A stretch of 64,000 bases of DNA from Ceratodon purpureus (taxonomy: Eukaryota > Streptophyta > Bryopsida > Pseudoditrichales > Ditrichaceae), in assembly GCA_014871385.1 (NCBI GenBank), contig CM026426.1, forward strand, positions 69,308,674 to 69,372,673, written 5' to 3'. Each line of letters starts with the position of its first letter. The first letter of the stretch is position 1. Shown one piece after another: positions 35,023-46,800 of this stretch. The notes beneath the pieces are model-generated. The model was given only the letters and a program-made list of their open reading frames with translations, made no database searches and was not told the DNA's origin. The position numbers and the translations under genes were made by a program.

Positions 35023-36340
35023 TTATTGGTACCTGCTCCAACTCAGAGCCTTTTGCTGATTTGTTTTGATGTATCCCTCCCGAAGCGGTGGGTCGATCGT
35101 GAACTTTGACTCGACATCAAGCTCTATGAGTTGGAACGCCATTGGAGAGTGCTGGTTGAACTCCCTCACGGACACATCCAAAACCCTTCCTGCGACGTCT
35201 CTTATGGCTCTATGCAACACAGACTTCAGTCCAATCACGTCCCCCGAAGCATCTGTTGGAATAACTGTCTTTGCCTGTGGACCGTTCTGACCTCGTTGAT
35301 TACGATTGTATTCATTTCTCTCCCGTCGTTGAGCGTTGCGCCGATGGTTGGGGATGACCCCAGTGGTGGGCAAGTTCACAACTCCAGGAGGGGACGAATG
35401 CTATAAGGTGACTGAACACCCCACCCATGGCTGCCAGAAGGCTGGGCATGCCGCTTCCGGCCATACCAGGATATTACAACATTCGCGCAGGAAGGTCTCT
35501 AGTTCCGTTGCTGCGCGTTGGTGTTGAATGCCAGCTTGTGTGTGATGGCAGCAACTCGGTGTGCCCCGGGCCGTTTGATGTTGATGATCAGGGATTGACC
35601 CTGATGTTCTCCCAGCTGGAGGGTTGAAGCACGCCTGAGATGGCCGGTGGCCAAATCGAACTGCGTTCATATTACCGCCACGCTAAGTGCCGTACTCCCC
35701 GCATGCATCGACGTGCACAGAAGCTGCTGGTACCTCAGGTATCGCAGGACCTGCTGTTGTCGGACATGCTTGTCCTGCCGTGTACAACTTCATGGCGGCG
35801 TGGAAAAACAGGTGAGATATGACAAAAGCGATTGACGCTGTCATGTCCAGCGTATCTGGCCCAACAGGGCCGGCATGGGCAGACACTGCAACCGGACGAG
35901 AAGGGACTTCGTTGTGCGCCAAGGTAGACAGCCCCTGCGCGTGGAGACTTTCGGAAAAAGCTATCAAGTCCGCGCTCTGCAAATTTGCTCTATGTAGCAC
36001 GCCCTGATCATGGAGCTGTAATATGATGTACATAAAGTGGACAACCGTGACAAGATAATCAAATTTTGCTTACGTAACGAAGGCTGCAAACTTATACCAT
36101 GCATACATCACGTACTCCAATTACAAATGCAAGAGATATACACAAGATGGAACCGAACTTACTGCATTGGACTCTCCCATGTACGCCAGTTCCCTAGACG
36201 ATTCAGAGGCTGCTCGGAGGAGATTTTCTGCGACGAAGCTCCTGGTGCAAGCGCTTCCAAGACGGCATGTATGGAAACTAGACGGCAACAAGAGAACGGG
36301 GAAGGAAGTGCCTTCTCTAGTTACCGGGAGAAGTACTCTT
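35023..36340 (-). pseudogene. Broken multi-exon gene of an unknown repeat family
   Basis: Minus-strand exons can be followed. The first ends ...YMGESNA with a GTAAGT donor near 36157. The next runs from LHDQGVLHRA (about 36018) to PAIPE (GAG|GTACCAG, about 35719). Then a frame runs from ACFNPPAGRT (about 35635) to 35023. The joins are in phase, but a TAG at 35401 interrupts the last frame before NLPTTGVIPNHRRN. Its C-terminal part (VREFNQHSPMAFQLIELDVE, then IDPPLREGY) resembles uncharacterised repeat-borne proteins I associate with mosses and charophytes. Role unknown. The best guess is a transposon-borne DNA-binding protein. Confidence 0.4.
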
Positions 36341-36617
36341 AGTCAACCTCCAATAACTAGAGTTCACACCACTTGACACCCTTTACTTTCGGTGCACCTC
36401 GGCGATGGTAGTAGACATTTACGATTCTTATCTCCTGATTAATTTGCGCCACTGTGCGCTTCGCCAAGAGCTCTTGGAACTGCAGTTCAATCTACACATC
36501 TGGAGATTAGGAACGAACATGTGTGTTAACCGGAGACCCACCAGTCTCTCCCTTTAACCCCATCCATTCCCCTCTCAGTTCCATCCAGGAAGTTTCCCAA
36601 CAATCATCTAGTTCTTG

Positions 36618-36695
36618 CGGATGAACTTTGTCAGTCGGCTGGATGAACTCTGTTGGAGCCGACTGGATGAACTATGTCGAAGCCGACTGGATGAT
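36618..36695 (+). repeat. Short tandem repeat, GCCGACTGGATGAACT units
   Basis: Four imperfect units of about 25 bp, each containing a variant of GGATGAACT with a TGT or GCCGACT spacer. There is no coding or regulatory sign. Confidence 0.6.
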
Positions 36696-37466
36696 TCTCT
36701 CCGTTTTTAGGGGGTTTAAGAGGCATGTTTAGGGTTTTGGGAGATCATTCTACACTAGTGCAGGTAGAGTCAGAGAGGTCTGAGAGCTGTTAGTAGCTTC
36801 TGTATCATGTTTTGGGGCTGTTTTGACCCATTTTATGCAATTTTGACCTATTTTTGCACTTCTATGTTACGTTTCCAGCATACTATGAGGGTTTGGAGCA
36901 CTTAGTTTAGTTGGGTTTTGTTGGGTTTTGATGGGATTGTGAAGTCTAGGGTTTAGTGGTTAAATCCTCCCTTTACCAATGTGTCCAAAGGAAGAACTCT
37001 CCAAACCTGCGTCATGTCAAGCAAAAGTGATGGCCATTTTCAAACGCACTATCTGATGTTCTCCTAACCGCCGCTACTCCGTGGAGAGATCAACCTGTTA
37101 GGTTGACATCGCGTGACCGGATCACCTCCTGCTGGAGTGTTGAAAAGGTACGCTTACATATCATACATGATTCCATTATATACTAGTCATTTCCCCGTTC
37201 ACGTACTGCAGTTTTTTTCACCCTGTTTGGGACATTGAAGTCTGCTCTCTTAGAAGTTACATGCGTCGGATTCTGTTTTAGAGTGGGAGGTTCGTCCTTC
37301 CGGGATGGCGATTGCAGGTCACATCTGTGATGACGAGTTTGAAGACTGGCTAGTGGGCGATGGTCAAGTAGCGGTAGAAGAGTACTTACGATCTGTGCCA
37401 TACACAATCATGCGTTGGCCTTGAGAGACTCCGACGTCCCCGAAGATCACTATACCGGTATCGTCT

Positions 37467-37727
37467 GTGACATTATTAGATAGTTTACCGCTGGATGTGG
37501 TGTCGAAGATAATATGGCCCGCCGTAATGGATGGTGGATGCCACCTAGAGAATTATCGTACTTGCTGTGTACTTCGACGCGTATCTTCGGGCTGGAAGGA
37601 GTATGTCGAGAGGCAACGAGAATGGACTCTAGGAATGGTGGCTAGCGCTCGCCATAAACAGTATATCCAAGACCTTCTCTACGCGGATCTCCAACAATTA
37701 CGAGGCCGGCTACGACCTGCATTTTGA
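37467..37727 (+). CDS. F-box-like 86-aa protein
   Basis: An intact frame. Residues 4-50 (SLPLDVVSKIIWPAV ... CCVLRRVSSGWKEYV) fit the F-box pattern of LP..v...I ... vsr.W. F-box proteins usually link a target to an SCF ubiquitin ligase through SKP1. This one is short and has no substrate-binding repeats. It sits among repeat-derived frames, so it is more likely transposon-associated than a host gene. The region before the loop is longer than in a standard F-box, so the call is moderate. Confidence 0.45.
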   Translation: MTLLDSLPLDVVSKIIWPAVMDGGCHLENYRTCCVLRRVSSGWKEYVERQREWTLGMVASARHKQYIQDLLYADLQQLRGRLRPAF

Positions 37728-38528
37728 AGAGAGGCGGTGTAGTTGACAGTTCGGAAGATGGGCCATATTGGGTTGGATAGGAAGATCGATTAGGGAAACA
37801 TAACTTGCATACTATATGTTAAGTAGTATCTGGCCTGGTCTATTCGCTGTTAAGTAGAAGGCGGAACGCAATAAGTTCACACGTAACGGACGCTATATAG
37901 TATTCCGCCTTTCTGGATCCTTCCTCCACATAGCACGTGTTCAATTTCCATGTTTTCGATATGATCAATTTAACGGCCACAATGTGGTTATTCGAGGTCC
38001 TCTGACACACAGCTGTGTACAGTACTTACTTATTGAATGCGTGTATATGATCTGTGTGTAGCTGCTCGATGGTAAAACCCTAGCAAGTCCTTCTTTCCCA
38101 AAAAACAGAACTTCCGCGGATATGCTTCTGTCCATGCTCATTTTATATTCACCATTGCGTTTGTGGGTATACAAGAGCTTTTGTGGTTGTAGAGCTTCAA
38201 TACCTCAGGTCGAGTTTGTAGAGATGAAAGGTTATAGTACGTTGTAGGAAGATTTTCATGTTGATTTAAATTGGGATTTTAAGCATTGTCTGATGGGGTT
38301 CTCTCAAATAGGGCACCACATCCTGTGATTGTGTCCACGTTTCCCCGGTCTTCATTGCCCCAGTACATACACGCTCAGCCATACTATTCCACTCCTCTTC
38401 TGCAATGGGACTGATTATGATTTGCATTTTTTCGCACACCGAGTTGCTGCCATGAGACACATGTATGGCAGGGAAGAGCAGCGACTGCTGTATGCAGAGA
38501 GGAAGGCCTTGTAAACCATGGGAAATTT

Positions 38529-38762
38529 TTGATTCAGTTTTGGGAACCTCGTAGCGCGGAAAGAGACCTTGCATTGAAATACCGTAACTGTTGGTCTGCT
38601 AAGTGGGTAGTGGAGACGCGTGCTCCGGAGTGGGTCTCTGTTGGTGCAGCTTTGTTTCAAAATTGGTCAAAAATTAAGGACCCGTCCACTAGAACCATTC
38701 CTAAGAAAGCTATGGAGGCTGCTTTAGCAAACTTAGAGAGAGCTAACGTAGTTGATCCATGA
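38529..38762 (+). CDS. Repeat-family 77-aa ORF; decayed copy near 42590-42705
   Basis: The frame ends WVSVGAALFQNWSKIKDPST ... IPKKAMEAALANLE. A second, stop-containing copy at about 42590-42705 reads WVTVDAVVYATLSWI ... IPKIAMESALANV. Two related copies 4 kb apart show that this is a repeated unit. The function is unknown. Confidence 0.4.
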   Translation: MIQFWEPRSAERDLALKYRNCWSAKWVVETRAPEWVSVGAALFQNWSKIKDPSTRTIPKKAMEAALANLERANVVDP

Positions 38763-38794
38763 TCCTCTATGCCACTTAGGAACGACAGAGGGTC

Positions 38795-38926
38795 ATCCCT
38801 CGATGATTACATCTGAGTCACCTGTCTTCCTCATTCTCTATTAAAGAAATAAGAGTTATCACTGCTTGACCGTTTCTCATCCCCGTGTAATATCATCCTT
38901 CCTCGTGTCAATGATGTTTGTTTCTG
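38795..38926 (+). repeat. Direct repeat, partner at 40971-41104
   Basis: About 132 bp starting TCCCTCGATGATTA is repeated with scattered changes at 40971-41104, ending CCTCGTGTCAATGATGTT in both. A shorter related stretch (TTTAGGTACGACATC.GGAGATCC) also occurs at 40951 and 42742. The copies flank the gene-like block 38.9-40.9 kb in direct orientation. Confidence 0.7.
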
Positions 38927-39940
38927 AGATTTGTGACACTTTGAGAACCAATACAATCATGACTGCGCAACGTGGAGACTGATTGTGGAAGCAGATGGAG
39001 TACTGGGAAACTGGAGGAAGGAAGTAGAAGCTTTCAGAACAAGGGGGGAAGGAGAAAAACTGCAGATTCATACGCCCAGTTCATTTGGTGTCGATAAACT
39101 TGAACTCGGGCGTTCTGTTCAGCAGCGACTTCGGCAGCGGCATCGCCAGCAACGCAAGTTCCCGAGCAGGTGAGAGCAATGCACACATGCAGGGGCCATG
39201 GCCAATCGACTTCAATTTTTAGTTGAAATTCTCTTCGTTGCGTTTTTTGTTGTGTTGCGTATCGAGACTGTTGGGTTCTTGAGCAATTAGCAACACGAGT
39301 CATTCAGACGTTGTGTATCAGGTGAGATTAGCTGGTGTATTAGTTTCAGCAGATATGGTTGGCATGTAATTAGGTTTTGGTCCACTGGAGTCGTTGTTTT
39401 CCTAATACATATGGACATACAATGTCGAGAGCCTGATCCCGCTGTATGTTGTTGCATTTTTGTCTAACTTTTATCACTGTTATCGTGACGAGTTGAGCGG
39501 GTCCCATTTGTTGAGGTAAAGACGCAGTTGATTGATGTGTACTCGAGACATTTGTTGGGCTACTTGTTAACGAATTGGTTGTTTGTTTGAGGGGTACAAC
39601 TCATAACACATGTCGATCGAATACTTTTGTTGAGGTGGAAATTTGGCTAAGTGCTGCGATGAACTTGTAGAAAAAAGGATTTAGTGTTTAGGGTTCAGGG
39701 TTTAGGGCTCTGGAGGTGGATTTACATTCATATACATCATGTGTTTCAGTTGAAGGGTTTGTGATAACATATCTTGTCATCAGTTTTTTAGTTTCTTTGA
39801 AGTGTGTTGTGGTTATTGGTTCTTTCGGATCTGGTTTTATGAACTTCATGTGGGTCTACAATTTTCTATTATTTTTCTCTTGAATTTTTTCCTGCAGTTC
39901 CCAGGTATTTAACAGGATCCGATTCTCAAGAAAGGGGAAG

Positions 39941-40474
39941 ATGAAGATTGAGGATGGTTCAACCTCCCAGAAGGAACCCGAGTTGGTCTTCAAAGGAGAT
40001 TGCGAGCAACCAGAGCTTCCAGTCTGGAAAGATTCAGCAGCAAGGAGAGGAAATGAGTTTCAATTCATGAAAGATGCACCTGTGAAGCTGCCATGTCTAC
40101 GACATTGGCTGAAGGACGTGGCCAAGTTTCAGGAGACAACAAAGTATGAAGTACCTGAATTCGACAAAGTTTCGGGGATGGTTTCTGAAGGATGGGATGG
40201 AACTTGGAACGACATAGCTTTGAGGCAATTTGTGGCCGTTGCAAATGCAACTGGGGTGATGCACCCTTCAAGGAACAAGAAGAACCAACTCGAGTACATC
40301 AAGAATCAGGTCATTTCCATCAAGAACCACCTCATGGAGACAATGGAGATAGAGCCAGCTCCAGCTCCAACACTGCCAGCTCCGACAATGGCAACTCCGA
40401 AAGTGACTGGATATTCTTTCGCCAAATATCAAGCAGCCATTAACAAAATGGAAGAAAACCGCAAGGACTTGTAA
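39941..40474 (+). CDS. Hypothetical 177-aa protein
   Basis: An intact frame in coding-like sequence, preceded by a possible 5' leader exon ending CGAGCAG|GTGAGA near 39169 and an acceptor CCTGCAG near 39897. The protein is rich in Lys and Glu, with WNDIALRQFVAVANATGVMH in the middle and a PAPTLPAPT linker near the end. There is no family I can name. The ~132-bp direct repeats lie on both sides, so the whole block may be a mobile or duplicated unit. Confidence 0.45.
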   Translation: MKIEDGSTSQKEPELVFKGDCEQPELPVWKDSAARRGNEFQFMKDAPVKLPCLRHWLKDVAKFQETTKYEVPEFDKVSGMVSEGWDGTWNDIALRQFVAVANATGVMHPSRNKKNQLEYIKNQVISIKNHLMETMEIEPAPAPTLPAPTMATPKVTGYSFAKYQAAINKMEENRKDL

Positions 40475-41229
40475 GTGTGGTGGATGCCATACGAGGAGGA
40501 TTTTACTTCTGATGTAGGGGATATGTTGTAGTCAGAGACTTCAGGTGCCATTGAGGCAGCTTCTGTAGTTCTATGTTTCAGCGGACATGTAGGAGATTTT
40601 CTGTAAAAACATTCCTACTGTTCTTGTTCTCTGGACAATTCTGTTTAAGTACTTTCACAGACTTTAGTTGCCATTGAGCCCGGTTTAGAATTTTGAATAG
40701 ATGACATGAAGTTCTCGTAATTGTAAATTCTCAATCTGTAATGGTGGTTGTATGAGCACGGTTACTTGAATTTGTTAAATAGGTTTGAATGTGTGAATAT
40801 TGTAATGCACTGGATCGGCAGGACGTAATAGACCGATTGCAAAATTAAAATAAATTAATTCCTCAAAAAACACAAACTAACATCGCACAGAAAATAACGT
40901 CGCACACCAAAATTGTTTAAAGTTTTTTGATCGAAGATCCTGTATGTTGTTTAGGTACGACATCGGGAGATCCCTCGATGATTACGTCTGAGTCACCTGT
41001 CTTCCTCATTCTCTATTAAAGAACGCCCTCCTCGTCACTGCTTGACCGTTACTCATCCCCGGGAAACCCTAAACCCTTCCTCGTGTCAATGATGTTAGTT
41101 TCTGTATGAGTTTCATTTTTGCTTCACAGTATAATACGCCCCCTCATAAGCATAAGTTCCTTACCGTGACGATATAGTTGTTCCAACTTCAGTTTCCCTT
41201 CTGTTTCATCTTCTTCTAGTTCATTTGCT

Positions 41230-41849
41230 GTGATGAGGAGGGCGGGCGGTAGTTTTAGGGTGTCAAGTTACCCGCCAGACGAGTGGGAGGTGGTTGTTTC
41301 CCCACAAGGAGTGGAGGAGCTTCGTCCGTGGTTTATGGCGGTGGAACGCGCCCGTGGTCGCGGCGTAGCCATTCCCCCGTGGAACCGCATTGCACGCCTA
41401 ATGGAGCCTGGTGTGGAGTGGGATTGGACTATTGCACATGGTATAGAGCAACTGGAGATTATGAACGCTTCCAACATCAAGTTTCCCCTCACCTCCGGCG
41501 AGGGCTTCTCTATGGCTGATTCTAATGAGGAGGGGAACGGGAATTTGGGGAGCCTCCAGACGAGTGGGAGCCAGTTGTTTGGCCACAGGGAGTGGAGGAG
41601 CTTCGTCCATGGTTTATGGCGGTGGAACGCGCCCGTGGTCGCGGCGTAGCCATTCCCGCGTGGAACCGCATTGCACGCCTAATGCAGCCAGGTGTGGAGT
41701 GGGATTGGACTCTTGCACATACTCTAGAGCAAGTGGAGATTATGACCGCTTCCAACATCAAGTTTCCCCTCACCTCCGAGGAGGTCTTCTCTAAAGCTGA
41801 TTCAAATGAGGAGGAGAGCGGGGATTTGGGGAGCCCACCACATCAGTGA
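41230..41849 (+). CDS. ORF built from a 281-bp tandem duplication
   Basis: The first copy reads PPDEWEVVVSPQGVEELRPW through WDWTIAHGIEQ to KFPLTS. The second (from about 41556) reads PPDEWEPVVWPQGVEELRPW through WDWTLAHTLEQ to KFPLTS and ends at 41849. The offset is 281 bp, not a multiple of three, so the second copy is in another frame and the first frame runs into nonsense after 41555. Either a short intron or a frameshift separates them. The repeated module has no family I know. Confidence 0.45.
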
Positions 41850-42464
41850 CGAGGTGAAATGTTATCTCCTCAGAACCCTTAACCTTGCCCTTAGTTTGAT
41901 GTTTTCATAGTAATAGATTACGTTTGCTGTATGTATCGCGCAGAATTTCATAAGCTGATGCTAAGTTCGTGGTGAGTGTCAAGAGGATGAGTCCGTGCTT
42001 TAGACCTGCACTTGTCGGTTTTAATCCCTAAAATTATACCATCTCATCATCTTTTTCTCTTTGCTTCTGAACTTGCAGGCATCTTCCACATGTTTAACTT
42101 CTTGCTGCTAATCAGCTCAGATATCAGAAGGGGACTTTAGCAAGTAGTTAGCAAGACCGTTATATCCTACGATGTTTGGTAACCATAGATGTAAAAACAG
42201 ATCACTTTCATCTTTTTGTAACTCTTGCCGAAGGTGTCCCCTGTGTGGGTTGTAAACTATTTTTTGAATGGAATGCCTTCAAAACAGAGTTGCTTTGAAT
42301 AAAAAACAGAGTTTCATTTGATGCTTTCATATTTTTATATTCTATATTCTAATATTTCCATGGTTTAGAATAAATTTAGTAGTAGCAAGTCTAGAATAGT
42401 TTCAAATCTGCTTCACAGTATAATATGTCGGTCATGTTTGATATTGGGGTATTGCGTGAAAAAT

Positions 42465-43150
42465 ACTTCCGAGGCCGCAAGCCTTGTACCTGATTGTATG
42501 TTTGCCATGTGATATCCATGGTTCTACTCTGACATCGCGGGATCCCCCGATGAATGGTAGAGTACTTCCGAGCCCACATCTCTTCCTCTCTTCTGTGGGT
42601 CACTGTTGATGCAGTGGTGTATGCAACTTTGTCGTGGATCATGGATCCGATGTGTAGAATCATTCCCAAGATAGCCATGGAATCTGCGTTAGCAAATGTA
42701 TAGGGAGACAATGTTTTTGATCGGAGACCCTATGTGCTGTTTAGGTACGACATCAGGAGATCCGACGACGAGTCCGTCTGAGCTAATTCTCTTCCTGAGT
42801 TAATTCTCTTCCTTCTGATCGGAGATAACTTTTTTGATCGGAGATCCTATATGCCCCCATCTCTTCTATTCATTTCTATTACCGTAATCCCAATGTATGT
42901 ATATCTCGGTCAAGTTGGCTGCTGGGGATCCCGTGATGAATATTGTAGAGCCGAAATCTCTTCTGTTTTCCGTTCCTTGCTCGCAATGTACGTATAATTA
43001 TCTGGGTCAGGTTTGCTATCGAGGGATCTCGTGACACATACTCTAGAGCCCAAATGTCCTCTGCTCTTTAATATCTCGCTCGCAATTTACTTATATCTTG
43101 GTCAAGTTCGGTGTCGAGAGATCCCGTGATGAATACTTCTGAGCCCGTCC
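42465..43150 (+). repeat. Degenerate tandem array, GATCCCGTGATGAAT units
   Basis: Units of about 70-130 bp share ATCTTGGTCAAGTT, then GAGGGATCCCGTGATGAAT, then TCTGAGCCC. Copies are visible near 42520-42560, 42900-42960, 43000-43055 and 43085-43145. They overlap in sequence with the 132-bp direct repeat (CATCGGGAGATCCCTCGATGA), so both come from one unit. Confidence 0.55.
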
Positions 43151-43897
43151 ACGACGGTTCTTCCCATACATTGTTACATTTATGCTCTAAATTTATCAGG
43201 TCTATTATCACGTGATTACTTAATTCTGGACTCTGAACAGTCCAGAAATAGTTAAATATGGCATAAATCCTTGAGGTTCATTCTTGATGCCTTCAACTGT
43301 AGACTCTCTGGTTTGGCAAGAAAATCCTTGTCACAAGATATGTATAGATTGATCTTCAACATTTGCGTGTATAAAGTGAATAGTTAGGGTAGAAAGTAGT
43401 GTACATATTCGAGGAGAGCACCTACTGCTAGACAATGACGGCATCAGTAGTCGGATTGACAGAATCCTCGGAAGTTCACAACATTTTTCCATCAACTTAA
43501 GGTGGCCTCCTTAATGTTTGTCACAGAATACAATACGAACTTAAGAGAACAATCATTTGCCATATTGCTTTGGAACTAGATTTTACCGTATCCATTTACT
43601 AACCTCGCTAAATTATTTAAGATTAGGATGGTCACTTTATTCTCACGCACCATACATACAACGACAACCACTGCCACTGCACTGAATTGCCTCCTATCTA
43701 CAGAATGCATCAACATATGGAATGGACAACAATTAGAAACCCTTGCTTTTCTAAGTTAAAAATATATAGATAAAAAGTTTTGATGATTAAGTACCTGGCA
43801 TGCAAGCATTAGTTTGCCACCTCTAAATATGTTGAAAAGTGCCTTTAAAAGGTCCTAATACATCTTAAAGGATTCGAATATATGCCTCCATCCTAAG
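43151..43897. other. No supported gene
   Basis: AT-rich. It contains one copy of the AATTAAGGTGG-type palindrome at 43495-43516. Otherwise nothing recognised. Confidence 0.5.
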
Positions 43898-46800
43898 TTA
43901 TCGAGGGTATAGTTTGAATTTTCCTTCAGTGTAGGTCTTCATTTTTGGTATTTTGAAAATATTTGTCAATGGAGCTACCACCATTGACTCCTTCACGATG
44001 AAATATATAGTTATTACAGTTCTCTTGACCTTCTTATCTGTCTTGAAACCTTCGAGAGGATCAGGGTGGTAAAATGCTTCTACGGGCTTTTGATGTGTTG
44101 TACGCAACTTCCGCTCATATAAAGCTCGGACTTGGTTCTAATGAGCATCATCCACAAACCACACCCAGATGGATGTCTTGGTCCACCGCAGCATCTTGAA
44201 ACTCTCTAACTTCTTCACAAAGGACTCCCAGAACGGATTGTCACCCTCTAATAATGCCATCCACATTCTTGAAGTCAAACACCGCAGCCCATTCGGCTCT
44301 AGTCTTCTCACGGATTTTGCTCTTCTTCAGTCCATTCAGAAGTACGTAATTCCTTGCTTCACATCCATTTCGTCATTTGTTTTGTAGTCTTTCATGACAA
44401 GCATGCAAATACTAGTATTAGTGAAGAGGACATCTATGGATCTGGTCTCAACAATGGCTCAAATGGATTCTACAAATGGTGTTGGCAGGTACCCCTTGAC
44501 TAGCCTATTTCTACAATCAAAGTTGTTGAAATATCTCTCACCCACCAAATCGATTACATTTGCCATCATCTTTGAAGAGATCATATGTGATTTTTTGAAC
44601 TCTCTCCACTTTTCTAGGATCACATCATTTGCCCCGGTCAAGTCCTATTGACTCTGAACTCTCTATGAGTTTAAACATTCAACTTTGTAAACCTATCATA
44701 TTCTCAAATAACATGTCGCTTTGTTCTCTTCCAATTGCCCCACTCCAAAGCAGAAAGAACTTTGCAATTTCAGATGCTTGATTTTACGCTAAAAGGCACT
44801 ACCTTTGGATAAAATTGGCACGGGCTTACCAACCTTTGTTTCTTCATTGAGAAGGTACAACGCCATCTTTGTAATCTCCTCCTCCGTCAACAATTCGAGT
44901 CACCTGAACCAGTTCTTTGACACAAGAGATAGTGCCTTGATGTTGTTTTTGAAGTTTGGTGTATCTTAAATCAGATGCCTAAATTCTAAGCATCTGAGCT
45001 CACATTTTTTGTGAGCTACAAAGAATTGCTCCCACTTCTCCCAGCAAGCATCACTTGATCAAACTTGAGCCCGCTCGTTCCGGACGTCGTTGTAGCTCCA
45101 CTTAATTTGCTTATTGTCCTTCTCCATCAAATCTTTACGTGATCGAACATTGGACAAAGTTTGTATCATCAAATTCAAGAACCGCTTCACTTAAAGTCAA
45201 GCCACAATATTAGACACTACAGAACCACAAATACGACGGAAGCAAAGGCCTTTCTTGAAATTAAGGTGTGTACCTTAATCAATATAGAAGCATAAGAAGA
45301 TTATTATAAAAAGGATTACATCAGCAAATAATGGATCGGGAAAACAGATACTAGACGATGGAATTAAGGTGACAACCTTAATTCTATGGACTAAGTCAAC
45401 ACCAAAAGTATATAACACTAATACTTGTAGACAGCAATATCAAAGAATGTTTTTAGTCAATGAATCCTCTAGATATAGAAGCTAATGTTCTCAATAGGAG
45501 GGATTAAGGTGACCCCTTTAATTCTAAGAACAACAAAAATTACAAGTATATCAACACTGCAGAATTCATCGTTAAGCAGTGCTAGATCAATTGTCACCAG
45601 TTGTCTATTTCTGATACTAGAGTGAAAAGGGAAAAAAATTGAAACAAGTATTCATTACATTAAGTATGTGAAATTCCAAAATGAAATAAATACTTACATT
45701 CCAATCTGCCCTTTTCTTGTTCATTTTGGGGCTAGACTTATTGGATGCATTCACGCGTGTCCTTTTTGGCCTTCCCATCTGCTCTCAAATACGCTTGACG
45801 TGTACGATATTCAAAGCCAAAGTTGGATTAAAAGGGTGGATTTGATTGTGTTTGTTGTAGTACTCTGATATTGCCTGGACTTTCCAAGCTTTGAGGTCCC
45901 AAACAATTTGAGCTTTCCAAGTCTTCATCAAATCTTTGTGTGGATTATCAAAATCAAGATTGGAGAAGATTCTCTTAGCCGCCTCTGCAATATGGTGCCC
46001 ATTGATTGCCTAAAAATGGTGCCCTTTAATTTCATTCCAGTCTTTAGGGACATTACTTAAACCCTTGGGATAGAGGCATAAAACCTGCATGTTCGAAATC
46101 ACTTGGGTCATCAAAGTGTTGTACACTATGACAACACCTTCATTTTCTAGAACGCGGACTATGTGGTTGCATGGGGCAAGGTCCACCTTTGAAATATCTA
46201 CATCCACAATTGTATCGTACCCAAGCGGACAGTAATTACCACAATCGGCTTCAAAATTCGCAAACCTTCGAACGCACTCCTCCGCATCAACGATTCTATC
46301 GACAAATCTGTTTGTTGGGAGGTTGTGTCTACTTGGATGATTTGTCTGGGTGTCCTAGTTTGACTCTTTTGAAGTTGGAGCTTCCTTCTAAACCGAGGTT
46401 TCAGAGTTCTTGGCCGGTGACTTTCCCCGAGGTACTTTCTTCGGAGTTCCACGGACAACTTCAGTGACTTTTGGTGTGCCAAAATCAGAGAGAGATGAAG
46501 TGTTCTTGCTATCCTTCTTCAAGATCCTTCCTTACTTCTTTTCTCCGGATTCAATCACCTTCAAAATTAGCTATGATACCTACCTTTGAATCACCACTGC
46601 CTTATTGGATATTTTTTGAAATGTATCCGATACGAATGAGGCTAGGATTGAATCCTTTCAGAACTCTCGCATTCTAGAATGATTCATGCCATATACCTTG
46701 GTGTTGATGAAGAGAGTTTCACACATTGAGTCCAAGCGTTGGAGGGTGAGGAATAGATAAGGGTGTGTTGCATTGCATGATACCACAGGGTATCCACTTA

